Origin: Geodermatophilus dictyosporus
GTDB taxonomy: Bacteria; Actinomycetota; Actinomycetes; Mycobacteriales; Geodermatophilaceae
NCBI RefSeq assembly: GCF_900115505.1
Contig: NZ_FOWQ01000001.1
Span: 186,001-250,000 of the forward strand
Direction of reading: 5' to 3'
DNA: 64,000 nt
The position numbers were made by a program, and so were the translations under genes. A model generated the notes under the pieces. It searched no databases and was not told the origin of the DNA. It worked only from the letters and a program-made list of their open reading frames with translations. Positions 52,648 to 63,447 of the stretch are shown piece by piece (position 1 is the first letter of the stretch; each line of letters opens with the position of its first letter).

Positions 52648-53237
52648 CGGGTGGCCGGGTCCAGGCTGCGCACGATGCGGGCCGGGTTGCCCACCGCCAC
52701 CACGTTCGCCGGCAGGTCCCGGGTGACCACCGCCCCGGCGCCGACGACGGTGTTCTCGCCGATGGTCACGCCGGGCAGCACGATCGCGCCGCCGCCGAGC
52801 CAGACGTTGTCACCGACGGTGATCGGCTCGGCCGCCTCCCACTTGGCGCGCCGCGGCCCGGGTTCGACTGGGTGGGTGGGGGTGAGCAGCTGGACGTTGG
52901 GCCCGATCTGGACGTCGTCGCCGATGGTGATCGGCGCGACGTCGAGGGCGACCAGGCCGAAGTTGGCGAAGCAACGGGCGCCGATGCGCAGGTGGCTGCC
53001 GTAGTCGACGTGCAGCGGCGGGCGGATCTCGGTGCCCTCGCCGACCGCGCCCAGCAGCTCCTCGAGGAGTCGGCGGCGCAGCGGGCCCTGGCGGACCGTC
53101 GTCGCGTTGTACGCGTCGGCCAGGTCCAGTGCCCGGGCGCTGGCCTCGCCGAGCTCGGGGTCGTCGGCGACGTAGAGGTCACCGGCGAGCATCCGCTCGC
53201 GCATCGTCCGGGTGTCGGCAGTGTCGGGCGCGGTCAT
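52644..53237 (-). CDS. Sugar O-acetyltransferase (maltose/galactoside type)
   Basis: Acetyl-CoA-dependent enzyme of 197 aa with left-handed beta-helix hexapeptide repeats (ITIGDDVQIGPNVQLLTPTHP, ITVGDNVWLGGGAIVLPGVT). The N-terminal Maa motif is RERMLAGDLYVADDPEL, and HVDYGSHLRIGARCFANFG follows. The catalytic His is in TPTHPVEP. ATG 53237 was used; the ribosome site is weak. It is the first gene of the five-gene minus-strand operon. Confidence 0.92.
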   Translation of the reverse strand: MTAPDTADTRTMRERMLAGDLYVADDPELGEASARALDLADAYNATTVRQGPLRRRLLEELLGAVGEGTEIRPPLHVDYGSHLRIGARCFANFGLVALDVAPITIGDDVQIGPNVQLLTPTHPVEPGPRRAKWEAAEPITVGDNVWLGGGAIVLPGVTIGENTVVGAGAVVTRDLPANVVAVGNPARIVRSLDPATR

Positions 53238-53315
53238 AGGAACAACCGTACACAACGATTCGCCGGGTCACGGGGGAGGACACGACGGGGGAGGGCGGCG
53301 CTAGGGTCGGAGGCC

Positions 53316-53843
53316 ATGGTGACCAGGTCGCCGGGCAACCGGTCCGGGCGGAGCGTGCAGGACCTCCAGCTCCCCGGGCGGGCGGTGGCGGCGCTGGGGC
53401 GCGCGGGCGTCACCGACGTCGCCGACCTCGCGGCCCTCAGCCGGAGCGACCTCGCCGCGATCCCGGGGCTCGGCCCCAGCACGATCGCCGCCATCCGCGC
53501 CGTCGTCCCGGAGCCGCCCGCGCGCCTGCCGCGCGCCGGGACCCCGCCGGCGCCCGGGGACGAGGGGCCGGCCGCGCCGGCGATCCCGTCGTTCGAGTCG
53601 CTCCGCGCACCGCAGCGGCGGACCGCGCTCGACCTGCTGGTGCCCGCGACCGAGGGCGACCCGCCGCCGCCCGGCGACCCCGAGCCCGGGACCGGGCCCG
53701 CGCCCGACCGGGCCGGTGCCGGCGAGCCGCCCGCGGTGGCGCCGCGGCCCGCGGAGTGGGGCGACCTGTGGCGGTTGGGCCTGCGCGTGGCCCGCTGGTG
53801 GGTGCGGCAGCCGGTCCGCACGGCGCGCCGCCTCCTCGGCTGA
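53316..53843 (+). CDS. Helix-hairpin-helix / alpha-CTD-like protein
   Basis: Protein of 175 aa. Residues about 13-60 (SVQDLQLPGRAVAALGRAG, SDLAAIPGLGPSTIAAIR) resemble the HhH fold and the C-terminal domain of RNA polymerase alpha. A Pro/Ala-rich linker follows, and then a basic Trp/Arg-rich end (EWGDLWRLGLRVARWWVRQ). DNA binding is plausible; function is unknown. ATG 53316 has GGAGG very close (3 bases). Confidence 0.7.
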   Translation: MVTRSPGNRSGRSVQDLQLPGRAVAALGRAGVTDVADLAALSRSDLAAIPGLGPSTIAAIRAVVPEPPARLPRAGTPPAPGDEGPAAPAIPSFESLRAPQRRTALDLLVPATEGDPPPPGDPEPGTGPAPDRAGAGEPPAVAPRPAEWGDLWRLGLRVARWWVRQPVRTARRLLG

Positions 53844-53881
53844 GCCACCGCACCCGCACCGAGCGACGGAGGCCCGACCGC

Positions 53882-54826
53882 GTGAAGATCCTGCTGCCCG
53901 ACTCCACGCCGCTGGACCCGGCGCTGCCCGAGGGCGTCGAGGCGGTGCGCTACCCGGTCGCCGCCCCGGTGCCGGAGGAGCACCGCGACGCCGAGGTCCT
54001 CGTCGTCTGGGGCAACGCGGGGGCGGACCTGCACGCCGTCGCCGGTCGGATGCCCCGGCTGCGCTGGGTGCAGACCCTCGCCGCCGGGCCCGACGTCGTG
54101 CTCACCGCGGGCTTCCCCGACGACGTCGTCGTCACCTCGGGCGCGGGCCTGCACGACGGCCCGGTCGTCGAGCACGCCCTGGCCCTGGTGCTCGCGCTGC
54201 TGCGCCGGCTGCCCGCCGCCCTGGCCGCGCAGGCCGAGCACCGCTGGGCCCGCGAGCTCGGCGGCCTGCAGCCGCTGCACCCCGAGGGCGCGGTGACCAC
54301 GCTCATCGGCGCGCGGGTGCTGGTGTGGGGCTTCGGCTCGATCGGGCAGACGCTCGCGCCGGTGCTGCGGTCCCTGGGCGCGTCGGTGCGGGGGGTGGCG
54401 AGGAGCGCGGGGGAGCGCGGCGGCTTCTCCGTGGTCGCCGAGGACGGGCTGGCCGGCGAGCTGGCGCACACCGACGTCCTGGTGATGATCCTGCCGTCGA
54501 CGCCGGACACCGCCCGGGCGCTCGACACCGACCGGCTGGCCGCCCTCCCGCCGCACGCGCTGGTGGTCAACGTCGGCCGCGGCTCCACCGTCGACGAGCC
54601 GGCGCTCGTCGCGGCGCTGGCCGGGGGGCGCATCGGCGGCGCCGCCCTCGACGTCACCGACGTCGAGCCGCTGCCGGCCGACTCGCCGCTGTGGGACGCA
54701 CCCGGGCTGCTGCTGACCCCGCACGCCGCCGGCGGCCGGCCGGTGGGCGCCGACGAGCTCCTGGCGGCCAACCTCGCCGCCTTCGTGGCCGGCGGCGAGC
54801 TGCGCAACGTGGTGCCGCGGGACTGA
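53882..54826 (+). CDS. D-2-hydroxyacid dehydrogenase
   Basis: NAD(P)-dependent dehydrogenase of 314 aa acting on 2-keto/2-hydroxy acids. The Rossmann motif is VLVWGFGSIGQTLAPVL. Catalytic residues fit the family: Arg in VNVGRGSTVDEP, Glu in DVEPLPADSP and His in LTPHAAGG. PGA-type VEHALALVLALLRRLP is typical. GTG 53882 follows a GGAGG about 10 bases upstream. Physiological substrate is unknown. Confidence 0.9.
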   Translation: MKILLPDSTPLDPALPEGVEAVRYPVAAPVPEEHRDAEVLVVWGNAGADLHAVAGRMPRLRWVQTLAAGPDVVLTAGFPDDVVVTSGAGLHDGPVVEHALALVLALLRRLPAALAAQAEHRWARELGGLQPLHPEGAVTTLIGARVLVWGFGSIGQTLAPVLRSLGASVRGVARSAGERGGFSVVAEDGLAGELAHTDVLVMILPSTPDTARALDTDRLAALPPHALVVNVGRGSTVDEPALVAALAGGRIGGAALDVTDVEPLPADSPLWDAPGLLLTPHAAGGRPVGADELLAANLAAFVAGGELRNVVPRD

Positions 54827-54876
54827 CGGGCGCGTCGCCCGCGGGGACCGTCGCACCCCTCACCGACACTGGGCGG

Positions 54877-56535
54877 GTGGAGCGGATCGTCCTCCGCCGC
54901 CGCGGGGACGCCGTCGAGGTGCGGCGGTGCCCCGGCGGCGGGACGTCCGACGTCGTCCGGCTGCCCGCCGGCGAGCTGCCCGCCCTCGTCGCCGAGCGGG
55001 AGCGGACGCCGGCGCCGGTGCGCTGGGTGTGGGACGACACCACCCGCTGGTACCCGGCGCTGCTCGACGCCGGCGTCCGCGTCGAGCGCTGCACCGACCT
55101 GCGGCTGGCCCGCGCCGTGCTGCGCCGGTCGCCGTTCGCCGACCGGGCGCTGCTGGCAGGGGAGGACGCCGCCGGCTGGGACGCGCTGCAGCCGGTGACC
55201 ACCGTCGAGCACGCGCTGTTCCCGCTCGAGGACCCCGCCGACCGGCTCGACCCCGCCGCCGAGCACGACCGCCAGCAGGCCGCGCTCGCCGCCTCGCCGC
55301 GGCGCGCGGGGCTGGAGCTGCTGCTGGCCGCGGAGTCCTCCGGCGCGCTGGTCGCCGCGGAGATGACCGCCGCCGGGCTGCCGTGGCGCGCCGACGTCCA
55401 CGAGCGGCTGCTCACCGCCCTGGTCGGACCGCGCCCGCCGGCCGGCGCCCGGCCGCCGGTGCTGGAGCGGCTCGCCGCGGAGGTGCGGACGGCGCTCGGT
55501 GCCCCCGCCCTCAACCCCGACTCGCCGGGCGAGCTGCTGCGGGCGCTGCAGGCCGCCGGGCTGCCGGTGGCCGACACCCGCCAGTGGACCCTCGAGCAGG
55601 TCGACCACCCCGCCGTGCCGCCGCTGCTGGAGTACAAGCGGCTGGCCCGCCTGCTGGCCGCGCACGGCTGGGCGTGGCTGGAGACCTGGGTGCGCGGGGG
55701 CCGGTTCCGCTCGGCGTTCCTGCCCGGCGGCGTGGTCACCGGGCGGTGGTCGGCGCAGGGCGGTGGCGCGCTGTCGGTGCCCGCGCAGGTCCGCCCGGCC
55801 GCGGTGGCCGACGACGGCTGGGCGTTCGTGGTCGCCGACGTCGCCCAGCTCGAGCCCCGGGTGCTCGCCGCGATGAGCGGCGACGCCGCGATGGCCGAGG
55901 CGGCGCGCGCGGCCGACCTGTACCAGGGCGTGGTGACCGGCGGCGCGGTGGCCACCCGGGCGGAGGCCAAGCTCGGCGTGCTCGGCGCGATGTACGGCGG
56001 CACCCGCGGGGAGAGCGGCCGGGTGCTGCCGCGGCTGGCCCGCCGCTACCCCCGCGCCATCGGCCTGGTGGAGGACGCCGCCCGCGCCGGCGAGCGCGGG
56101 GAGGTGGTGGCCACGCTGCTCGGCCGCGGGTCGCCGCTCCCCGACGGCTCGTGGGCGCAGCGCGGGGCCGACCTCGGCGAGGCGCCCGTCGACGACGGCC
56201 CGCGCGAGGACCGCGACCGCGCCCGCCGGGCCTGGGGCCGGTTCACCCGCAACTTCGTCGTCCAGGGCACCGGCGCGGAGTGGGCGCTGTGCTGGCTGGC
56301 CGACCTCCGCAACCGGCTGTGGCGGCTGGGCGACGGGCCGCCCGCCGAGCGGCCGCACCTGGTGTTCTTCCTGCACGACGAGGTCGTGGTGCACACCCCG
56401 GAGCACCGGGCGGAGGAGGTGGCCGCCGCGGTGCGCGCCGCCGCGGCCACGGCCGGCCGGCTGCTGTTCGGCGGCTCCCCGGTCGACTTCCCGCTCGACG
56501 TGGCCGTCGTCCGCTCCTGGGCCGACGCGGGCTAG
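54877..56535 (+). CDS. Compact family-A DNA polymerase (annotated elsewhere as bifunctional 3'-5' exonuclease/polymerase)
   Basis: Polymerase of 552 aa. Motif A is VVADVAQLEPRVLAAM, motif B region AKLGVLGAMYGG, and motif C FFLHDEVVVHTP with the catalytic HDE. The N-terminal 170 residues occupy the place of a 3'-5' exonuclease but show none of the DxE or YxxxD motifs. It is much shorter than PolA and probably acts in repair. GTG 54877 was chosen. It ends head-on with the MFS gene, overlapping it by 4 bases. Confidence 0.88.
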   Translation: MERIVLRRRGDAVEVRRCPGGGTSDVVRLPAGELPALVAERERTPAPVRWVWDDTTRWYPALLDAGVRVERCTDLRLARAVLRRSPFADRALLAGEDAAGWDALQPVTTVEHALFPLEDPADRLDPAAEHDRQQAALAASPRRAGLELLLAAESSGALVAAEMTAAGLPWRADVHERLLTALVGPRPPAGARPPVLERLAAEVRTALGAPALNPDSPGELLRALQAAGLPVADTRQWTLEQVDHPAVPPLLEYKRLARLLAAHGWAWLETWVRGGRFRSAFLPGGVVTGRWSAQGGGALSVPAQVRPAAVADDGWAFVVADVAQLEPRVLAAMSGDAAMAEAARAADLYQGVVTGGAVATRAEAKLGVLGAMYGGTRGESGRVLPRLARRYPRAIGLVEDAARAGERGEVVATLLGRGSPLPDGSWAQRGADLGEAPVDDGPREDRDRARRAWGRFTRNFVVQGTGAEWALCWLADLRNRLWRLGDGPPAERPHLVFFLHDEVVVHTPEHRAEEVAAAVRAAAATAGRLLFGGSPVDFPLDVAVVRSWADAG

Positions 56536-57929
56536 CGCGCGGCGACGGCCTCCCCGGCCGGGGCGGGGCGGCCGGTCAGCAGCGTGACGACGGCGGTGAG
56601 CAGGCAGACGCCCACCCCGGCGACGGCGAGCACGGTGTAGCCGCCGGCCGCGGGCGACCCCCCGCCCGCGGGCGTCGCGGCGGCCAGCACGGTGGCGGTG
56701 AGCGCGCTGCCGACGCTGAACCCGACGTAGCGCAGTACCTGGTTGAGGCTCGTCGCGCTGCCGGTCTCCGCCGGCGGGACGGCCGCGACCACCAGCGCCG
56801 GCAGCGCCGCGAACGCCGCGCCCACGCCCAGCCCGGCCACCGCCATGACCGCGAACAGGTGCCACAGGTCGGTGCGCAGCAGCGCGAACAGCACGAACGC
56901 CGCGCCCTGCGCCAGCGCGGCCAGCGGCAGCACCCGGGCCTGCCCGGCGCGGTCGGCGACCACCCGGGCCAGCCGCCCGCCCACGACGCTGGCCGCCGAG
57001 AACGGCAGCAGCGCCAGCCCGGCGACGACGATCGACGTGCCGAAGCCGGCCCCCTCGGCCGGGGGCGCCTGGGCGATGACCGGCACCGCGGCCAGCAGCA
57101 GGTAGTTCGACAGCCCCACCAGCAGGGCCGCGGAGTGCGCGGTCAGCGCGACCCGGCCGCGGGCCAGTCGCAGGTCCACCAGCGGCTCGGGGGTGCGCAG
57201 CTCCCAGGCGACCCACAGCGCGAGCGCCGCCAGCGCCGCGGCGGCCAGCGCCCACAGCCGGGGCGAGGCCGGGCCCCACGTCTCGGCCTCGCCCAGCGCG
57301 AGCAGCAGCCCGCCCAGCCCGGCGCCGAGCAGCACGGCGCCGACGACGTCCAGCCGCCGCCGGGGCGCCGCGGCCGGGGCGGGCAGGACGGCGGCCGCGG
57401 CGGCCAGCGCGGCGGCGCTCACCGCGGCTCCGGCCCAGAACGCGGCCCCCACCCCGCCCGCCTCGGCCACCAGCCCGGCCAGCGGGTAGCCCAGGCCCAC
57501 CCCGGTGACCACGGTGACCGACAGCGCGGCGATGGTGGCGCGGGAGCGCTCGCCGGCCAGCGCCTCCCGCGCCGTGGCGATGGCCAGCGGCGTGAGCCCC
57601 AGCCCGACGCCCTGCAGGGCCCGGCCGGCGACCAGCCAGCCGAGGCCCAGCGGCAGCGCGGCCAGCACACCGCCGAGCGTGACGACGGCGAGCACGGCCA
57701 GGACCACCCGCCGCCGGTGCGGCCCGTCACCGAGCCGGCCGACCACCGGGGTGGCGACCGCGCCGACCAGGAGCGTGACGGTCAGCGACCACTGCGCGTC
57801 GGGCAGCGCCGCGCCGGTGGCCGCCGCGACCGCCGGGACCAGCGGTGCGCCGAGGCTGCTGATGACGGCGACGACCGTCCCGACGAAGACCAGCGTCGCG
57901 ACCAGGGCGCGGGGGGAGCGGGGTGCCAC
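56532..57929 (-). CDS. MFS drug transporter, DHA2-like
   Basis: Carrier of 465 aa with about 14 hydrophobic helices. The first loop is PVVGRLGDGPHRRRVVL, and the helix 5 motif (TVVTGVGLGYPLAGLVAE) is of the drug:H+ antiporter type. It probably exports a toxic compound; the substrate is unknown. Upstream frame sequence to 58634 is the shadow of the ArsC gene; GTG 57929 gives the natural N-terminus VAPRSPRALVATLVFVG. Confidence 0.88.
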   Translation of the reverse strand: MAPRSPRALVATLVFVGTVVAVISSLGAPLVPAVAAATGAALPDAQWSLTVTLLVGAVATPVVGRLGDGPHRRRVVLAVLAVVTLGGVLAALPLGLGWLVAGRALQGVGLGLTPLAIATAREALAGERSRATIAALSVTVVTGVGLGYPLAGLVAEAGGVGAAFWAGAAVSAAALAAAAAVLPAPAAAPRRRLDVVGAVLLGAGLGGLLLALGEAETWGPASPRLWALAAAALAALALWVAWELRTPEPLVDLRLARGRVALTAHSAALLVGLSNYLLLAAVPVIAQAPPAEGAGFGTSIVVAGLALLPFSAASVVGGRLARVVADRAGQARVLPLAALAQGAAFVLFALLRTDLWHLFAVMAVAGLGVGAAFAALPALVVAAVPPAETGSATSLNQVLRYVGFSVGSALTATVLAAATPAGGGSPAAGGYTVLAVAGVGVCLLTAVVTLLTGRPAPAGEAVAAR

Positions 57930-57988
57930 GACTGCCAGGGTCCCAGGTCGTTGCACACAGCAACCGGTGGGCCGGTCGGAGCAGCCGG

Positions 57989-59967
<1,979 letters not shown>

Positions 59968-60055
59968 GCCACCGGATCCGGCGGCCTCTACACCCTCCGG
60001 CCGTCGATCGGCAGGGCCGCGACGGTGATCACTCGACGAAAACGGTGTCGACTCG

Positions 60056-60084
60056 TTGTCACGATCGGATAACGCCGGTAGCGT
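60056..60084 (+). promoter_or_regulatory. Promoter of the riboswitch-controlled peptidase gene
   Basis: A -35 TTGTCA (60056-60061), a 17-bp spacer and a -10-like TAGCGT (60079-60084). It is the best promoter match in this gap, placed about 40 bases before the riboswitch. Confidence 0.55.
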
Positions 60085-60119
60085 GGCGCCGTCCGACCGG
60101 CCGACACGTCCCCCGACGG

Positions 60120-60265
60120 GGGAGACCGGCGGACGCCGCCGAGTCGCCTCCCGGGGCGAGCCGGGGACCCACCGCACCACTGGGGTGAATCCCCTCCTGG
60201 CCACGCGCCGGGGGAGGTAGGGCCGCTTCCCGCCCGAACCCGTCAGCTGACCCGGTAGGCGGCCA
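60120..60265 (+). ncRNA. c-di-AMP (ydaO/yuaA-type) riboswitch
   Basis: The conserved blocks of this class occur in order: GAGTCGCC with GAGCCGGGGACCCA (60151-60171), TGGGGTGAATCC (60181-60192), TAGGGCCGCTTCCCGCCCGA (60218-60237) and AACCCGTCAGCTGACC, GGTAGGCGG at the end. These match the actinobacterial ydaO form, which binds c-di-AMP and usually turns off wall-hydrolase and osmolyte genes when c-di-AMP is high. Downstream sequence (60255-60293) can pair GGCGGC with GCCGCC, a possible expression platform. Boundaries are approximate. Confidence 0.88.
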
Positions 60266-60466
60266 TCGGAAGAACGGAGAGCCGCCCGATGGCGCGCGCC
60301 TGCCCTGCCGCACCCCCGCCTCTCCGGTCCTCCCGGACGCCGGCGCCCCCGCGCAGCTGACCGTCCGCGGCAGTCCGCCGCTGCCGCGACCGCCCGCCCC
60401 GCTGACCGCCTCCTGCGGCAGCCCCCTGCGCTGCTGCGCCCGCACCCCTCCGGAGCACCCCGCACC

Positions 60467-61393
60467 ATGGACCCCCGCACGACCTCGTCCGGCCGCACCG
60501 CCCGATCCCGCCAGGCCGCCCGCCTCCGGGCCACCCGCCGGCCCGGTCTCCTGCTCGGCGCCGCCGCGGCCGGCGCGCTGCTGGTCAACGTCGTCGTCGG
60601 CGCCGAGCCCGCGGCGCAGGCCGGCGCGCAGACCACCGGCTCGACCAGCGTCGCCGCCGAGCTGGGCCTGACCGCCGGGACCGGCGCGCTCGAGGCCCCC
60701 GCCGACCTGCAGCCGCTCGAGGACCTCGCCGCCAGCCGCGGCAGCCGCGAGGCCGAGGAGGTCACCGCGCAGCAGGCGCAGGCCGCCGCCGACCAGGCCG
60801 TGCTCGACCAGCAGCGCGCCGAGGCCGAGGCCGCCGCCGCGGCCCAGCGCGCCGCCGAGGAGGCCGCGGCCGCCGAGGCGGCCGCCGCTGCCGAGGCCGC
60901 CGCCGCTGCCGCCGAGGAGGCCGCTGCGGCCGAGGAGGCCGGAGAGGCGCCGGCGCCGGCGTCCGCTGCCTCGTCCGCTGCGTCGTCCGCCGGTTCCTCG
61001 ACCGCCGGTTCCTCAACCGCCTCGACGGTCACCGCGAAGATCACCAACACCTCCGGCGCCGTGCAGGCGGTCGTGCAGGCGGCGGCCAACGCCGTCGTCA
61101 GCAACGTGGCCGGTGCCGGCTCGATCACCCTGGGCGGCACCCGGCCCAGCGCGGCCGACCCGGGCGGCCACCCCTCGGGCCTGGCCCTGGACTACATGAC
61201 CATGAGCAACACCGCGCTCGGGAACGCGATCGTGGCCTACCACGTGGCGCACTGGGACGAGCTCGGCGTCGACTACCTGATCTACCAGCAGAAGATGCTC
61301 AGCTCGCCCGGCGGCAGCTGGTCGCAGATGGCCGACCGCGGCAGTGCCACGGCCAACCACTACGACCACGTGCACGTCAACTACGTGGGCTGA
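60467..61393 (+). CDS. Secreted LAS-type peptidoglycan peptidase (ARB_07466-like C-terminal domain)
   Basis: Wall-acting protein of 308 aa. A basic N-terminus and a hydrophobic segment (GLLLGAAAAGALLVNVVVG, about 26-44) form a signal or anchor. The middle (about 95-165) is an Ala/Glu coiled coil. The C-terminal 110 residues carry the LAS zinc-site pattern: GHPSGLALDYM (His with Asp six residues later) and HYDHVHVNYVG. It likely cleaves peptidoglycan peptides. The c-di-AMP riboswitch upstream controls it, as for resuscitation-promoting and NlpC/P60 genes in other actinobacteria. ATG 60467. Confidence 0.85.
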   Translation: MDPRTTSSGRTARSRQAARLRATRRPGLLLGAAAAGALLVNVVVGAEPAAQAGAQTTGSTSVAAELGLTAGTGALEAPADLQPLEDLAASRGSREAEEVTAQQAQAAADQAVLDQQRAEAEAAAAAQRAAEEAAAAEAAAAAEAAAAAAEEAAAAEEAGEAPAPASAASSAASSAGSSTAGSSTASTVTAKITNTSGAVQAVVQAAANAVVSNVAGAGSITLGGTRPSAADPGGHPSGLALDYMTMSNTALGNAIVAYHVAHWDELGVDYLIYQQKMLSSPGGSWSQMADRGSATANHYDHVHVNYVG

Positions 61394-61408
61394 CGCCCTC
61401 CGGCCGGC

Positions 61409-62269
61409 TCAGCGGCGGACGCCGGAGGACGCGGCGAACGCCGCCGCCGTCCGCGCGGCCACGTCGGCCGGGTCGGCGTCCCACAGCGCGTGGGCGAAGA
61501 CCTCGACCTCCACGTCGCCGCGGTAGCCGGCCGCCTCGACCAGCGCGCTGATCCCCGCCAGGTCGGCGTGCCCGTCCCCGGGCAGGCCGCGCGAGACCAG
61601 CACGTCCGGTCCGAGCGGGGTCACCCAGTCGGCCAGCTGGTAGCTCGCGATCCGCCTGCCGCGGCCGGCCCGTGCCACCTGCGCCGGCAGGTCGGGGTCC
61701 CACCACACGTGGTAGGTGTCGACGACGACGCCGACCGCCTCGGCCGGGAACTGCTCGGCCACGTCGAGCGCCTGCCCGAGGGTGGAGACCACCCCGCGGT
61801 CGGCGGCGAACACCGGGTGCATCGGCTCGATGGCCAGCACCACGCCGGCCGCGCGGGCGTCGTCGGCCAGCGCGCCGACCGCGTCGCGGGCCCGCTCCCG
61901 GGCGCCGGCCAGGTCGCGGTCGCCCCCGGGCAGGCCGCCGGCGACGAGCACGAGCACCGGTGCCGAGCCGGGGGCGCCGGCCGCGGCCAGCGCGGCGGTC
62001 TCCTCGATGGCGCGCCGGTTCTCCGCCAGCGCCGCGGTGCGGCCCGGGCCGGGGGGCGCGGTGAAGAAGCCGCCCCGGCACAGGCTCGACACCCGCAGCC
62101 CCGAGTCGGCCACCAGCGCGCAGGCCTTCTCCAGCCCCACGTCGGCGACCGGCTCGCGCCACAGCCCGACCGCGCCGATCCCGGCCGCGCGGGTGGCGTC
62201 CAGCGCGTCGAGGAGGGATGCGTGCTTGACGGTGGCCTGGTTCAGCGACAGCCGCGGGTGCGCGCTCAC
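61409..62269 (-). CDS. Sugar phosphate isomerase/epimerase (xylose isomerase-like TIM barrel)
   Basis: Protein of 286 aa. AP-endonuclease-2-type TIM barrel with metal-ligand Glu in VVLAIEPMHPVF, then VVVDTYHVWWDPDL and late Glu in DVEVEVFAHALW. It probably isomerises or epimerises a keto-sugar intermediate. GTG 62269 overlaps the DUF993 stop (GTGA), so it is the third gene of the operon. Exact substrate unknown. Confidence 0.87.
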   Translation of the reverse strand: MSAHPRLSLNQATVKHASLLDALDATRAAGIGAVGLWREPVADVGLEKACALVADSGLRVSSLCRGGFFTAPPGPGRTAALAENRRAIEETAALAAAGAPGSAPVLVLVAGGLPGGDRDLAGARERARDAVGALADDARAAGVVLAIEPMHPVFAADRGVVSTLGQALDVAEQFPAEAVGVVVDTYHVWWDPDLPAQVARAGRGRRIASYQLADWVTPLGPDVLVSRGLPGDGHADLAGISALVEAAGYRGDVEVEVFAHALWDADPADVAARTAAAFAASSGVRR

Positions 62270-63447
62270 GCGACCGGCTCCAGCGCCGGGACGGCGACGC
62301 CGGCCAGCGCCAGCAGGCCGTTCCACCGGCGGGCCGCCAGCTCGGGGTCCTCCAGGACGCCGGCCGCGTCGGCCAGCCGGACCACCTCCGACAGGTGCGG
62401 CAGGCTGCGGGCGCCGTGCAGCCCGCCGACCATCGCGAACGCCGGCTGGTGGCCGTTCAGCCAGGACAGGAAGGCGATGCCGGTCTTGTAGTACGCCGTC
62501 GGCGCGGCGAACACCTGCCGGGACAGCGCCTCCGTGGGCCCGAGCAGCCGGCGGTAGCCGGCCGGGTCGCCGGCGTCGAGCGCGGCGATGGCGGCACCGG
62601 CCACCGGTGCGATCGCGGCGAAGGCGCCCAGCAGGGCGTGCGAGAACCGCTCGCCGTCGCCGGCGATGAGGTCGACGTAGTGGAAGTCGTCGCCGGTGAA
62701 CAGGTGCACGCCGTCGGGCAGCCGCCGCCGCAGCGCGACCTCCGCGTCGGCGTCGAGCAGGCTCATCTTGATGCCGCGCACCCGGTCGGCGTGCCGCTCC
62801 AGGACGCGGACCACGACGTCGGCGGCCGTGCGGGTGTCGGCCGAGCCGAAGTAGCCGCGCAGCTGCGGGTCGAAGGCCTCGCCGAGCCAGTGCAGCAGCA
62901 CCGGGCCCCCGGCGCGGGCCAGCACCTCGGCGTAGACCCGCTCGTAGTCGGCCGGGCCCTCGGCCACCCGCGCCAGGTGCCGGCTGGCCATGAGCACGAC
63001 CCCGGCGCCGCAGTCCTCGGCGGCGTGCAACTGCTCGACGTAGGCGTCGACCACCTGGGCCAGCGGGACGACGTCGTCGGCCAGGTGGTCGGTGTTCACC
63101 CCGACCACCAGCGCGCCGCCGACCGACCGCGCCTCGGCCGCGCTGCGCCGGACCAGCTCGCGGGTGGCGGCGGTGTCGAGGCCCATGTTGCGCTGCGCGG
63201 TGTCCATGGCGTCGGCCACGCCCAGCCCCCACGACCACAGGTGGTGGCGGTAGGCGAGGGTGGCGTCCCAGTCGACGTCGGCCGGCGCCCCCGGCACGTT
63301 CTCCCCGGACACGCGCGGGACGACGTGCGCGGCGGCGTAGGCGGTGCGCGACCGCAGCGGCGCCGCCGGGCGGCGCACCGCGGCCGGCTCGCCGAGCGGC
63401 AGCAGCCGGGTGCGCCCGTCGGTGTCCAGCAGGACGGCGGTGCTCAT
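62266..63447 (-). CDS. DUF993 family protein (dihydrodipicolinate synthase-like)
   Basis: Protein of 393 aa matching DUF993, a TIM-barrel group distantly related to DHDPS/aldolases. Visible features are AYAAAHVVPRVSGENVPG, DTAQRNMGLD, VLLHWLGEAFDPQL and RGIKMSLLDADAE, where the lysine could be the Schiff-base residue. It would split or condense a keto-acid/sugar. It lies between an oxidoreductase and an isomerase with overlaps on both sides. ATG 63447. Confidence 0.85.
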   Translation of the reverse strand: MSTAVLLDTDGRTRLLPLGEPAAVRRPAAPLRSRTAYAAAHVVPRVSGENVPGAPADVDWDATLAYRHHLWSWGLGVADAMDTAQRNMGLDTAATRELVRRSAAEARSVGGALVVGVNTDHLADDVVPLAQVVDAYVEQLHAAEDCGAGVVLMASRHLARVAEGPADYERVYAEVLARAGGPVLLHWLGEAFDPQLRGYFGSADTRTAADVVVRVLERHADRVRGIKMSLLDADAEVALRRRLPDGVHLFTGDDFHYVDLIAGDGERFSHALLGAFAAIAPVAGAAIAALDAGDPAGYRRLLGPTEALSRQVFAAPTAYYKTGIAFLSWLNGHQPAFAMVGGLHGARSLPHLSEVVRLADAAGVLEDPELAARRWNGLLALAGVAVPALEPVA

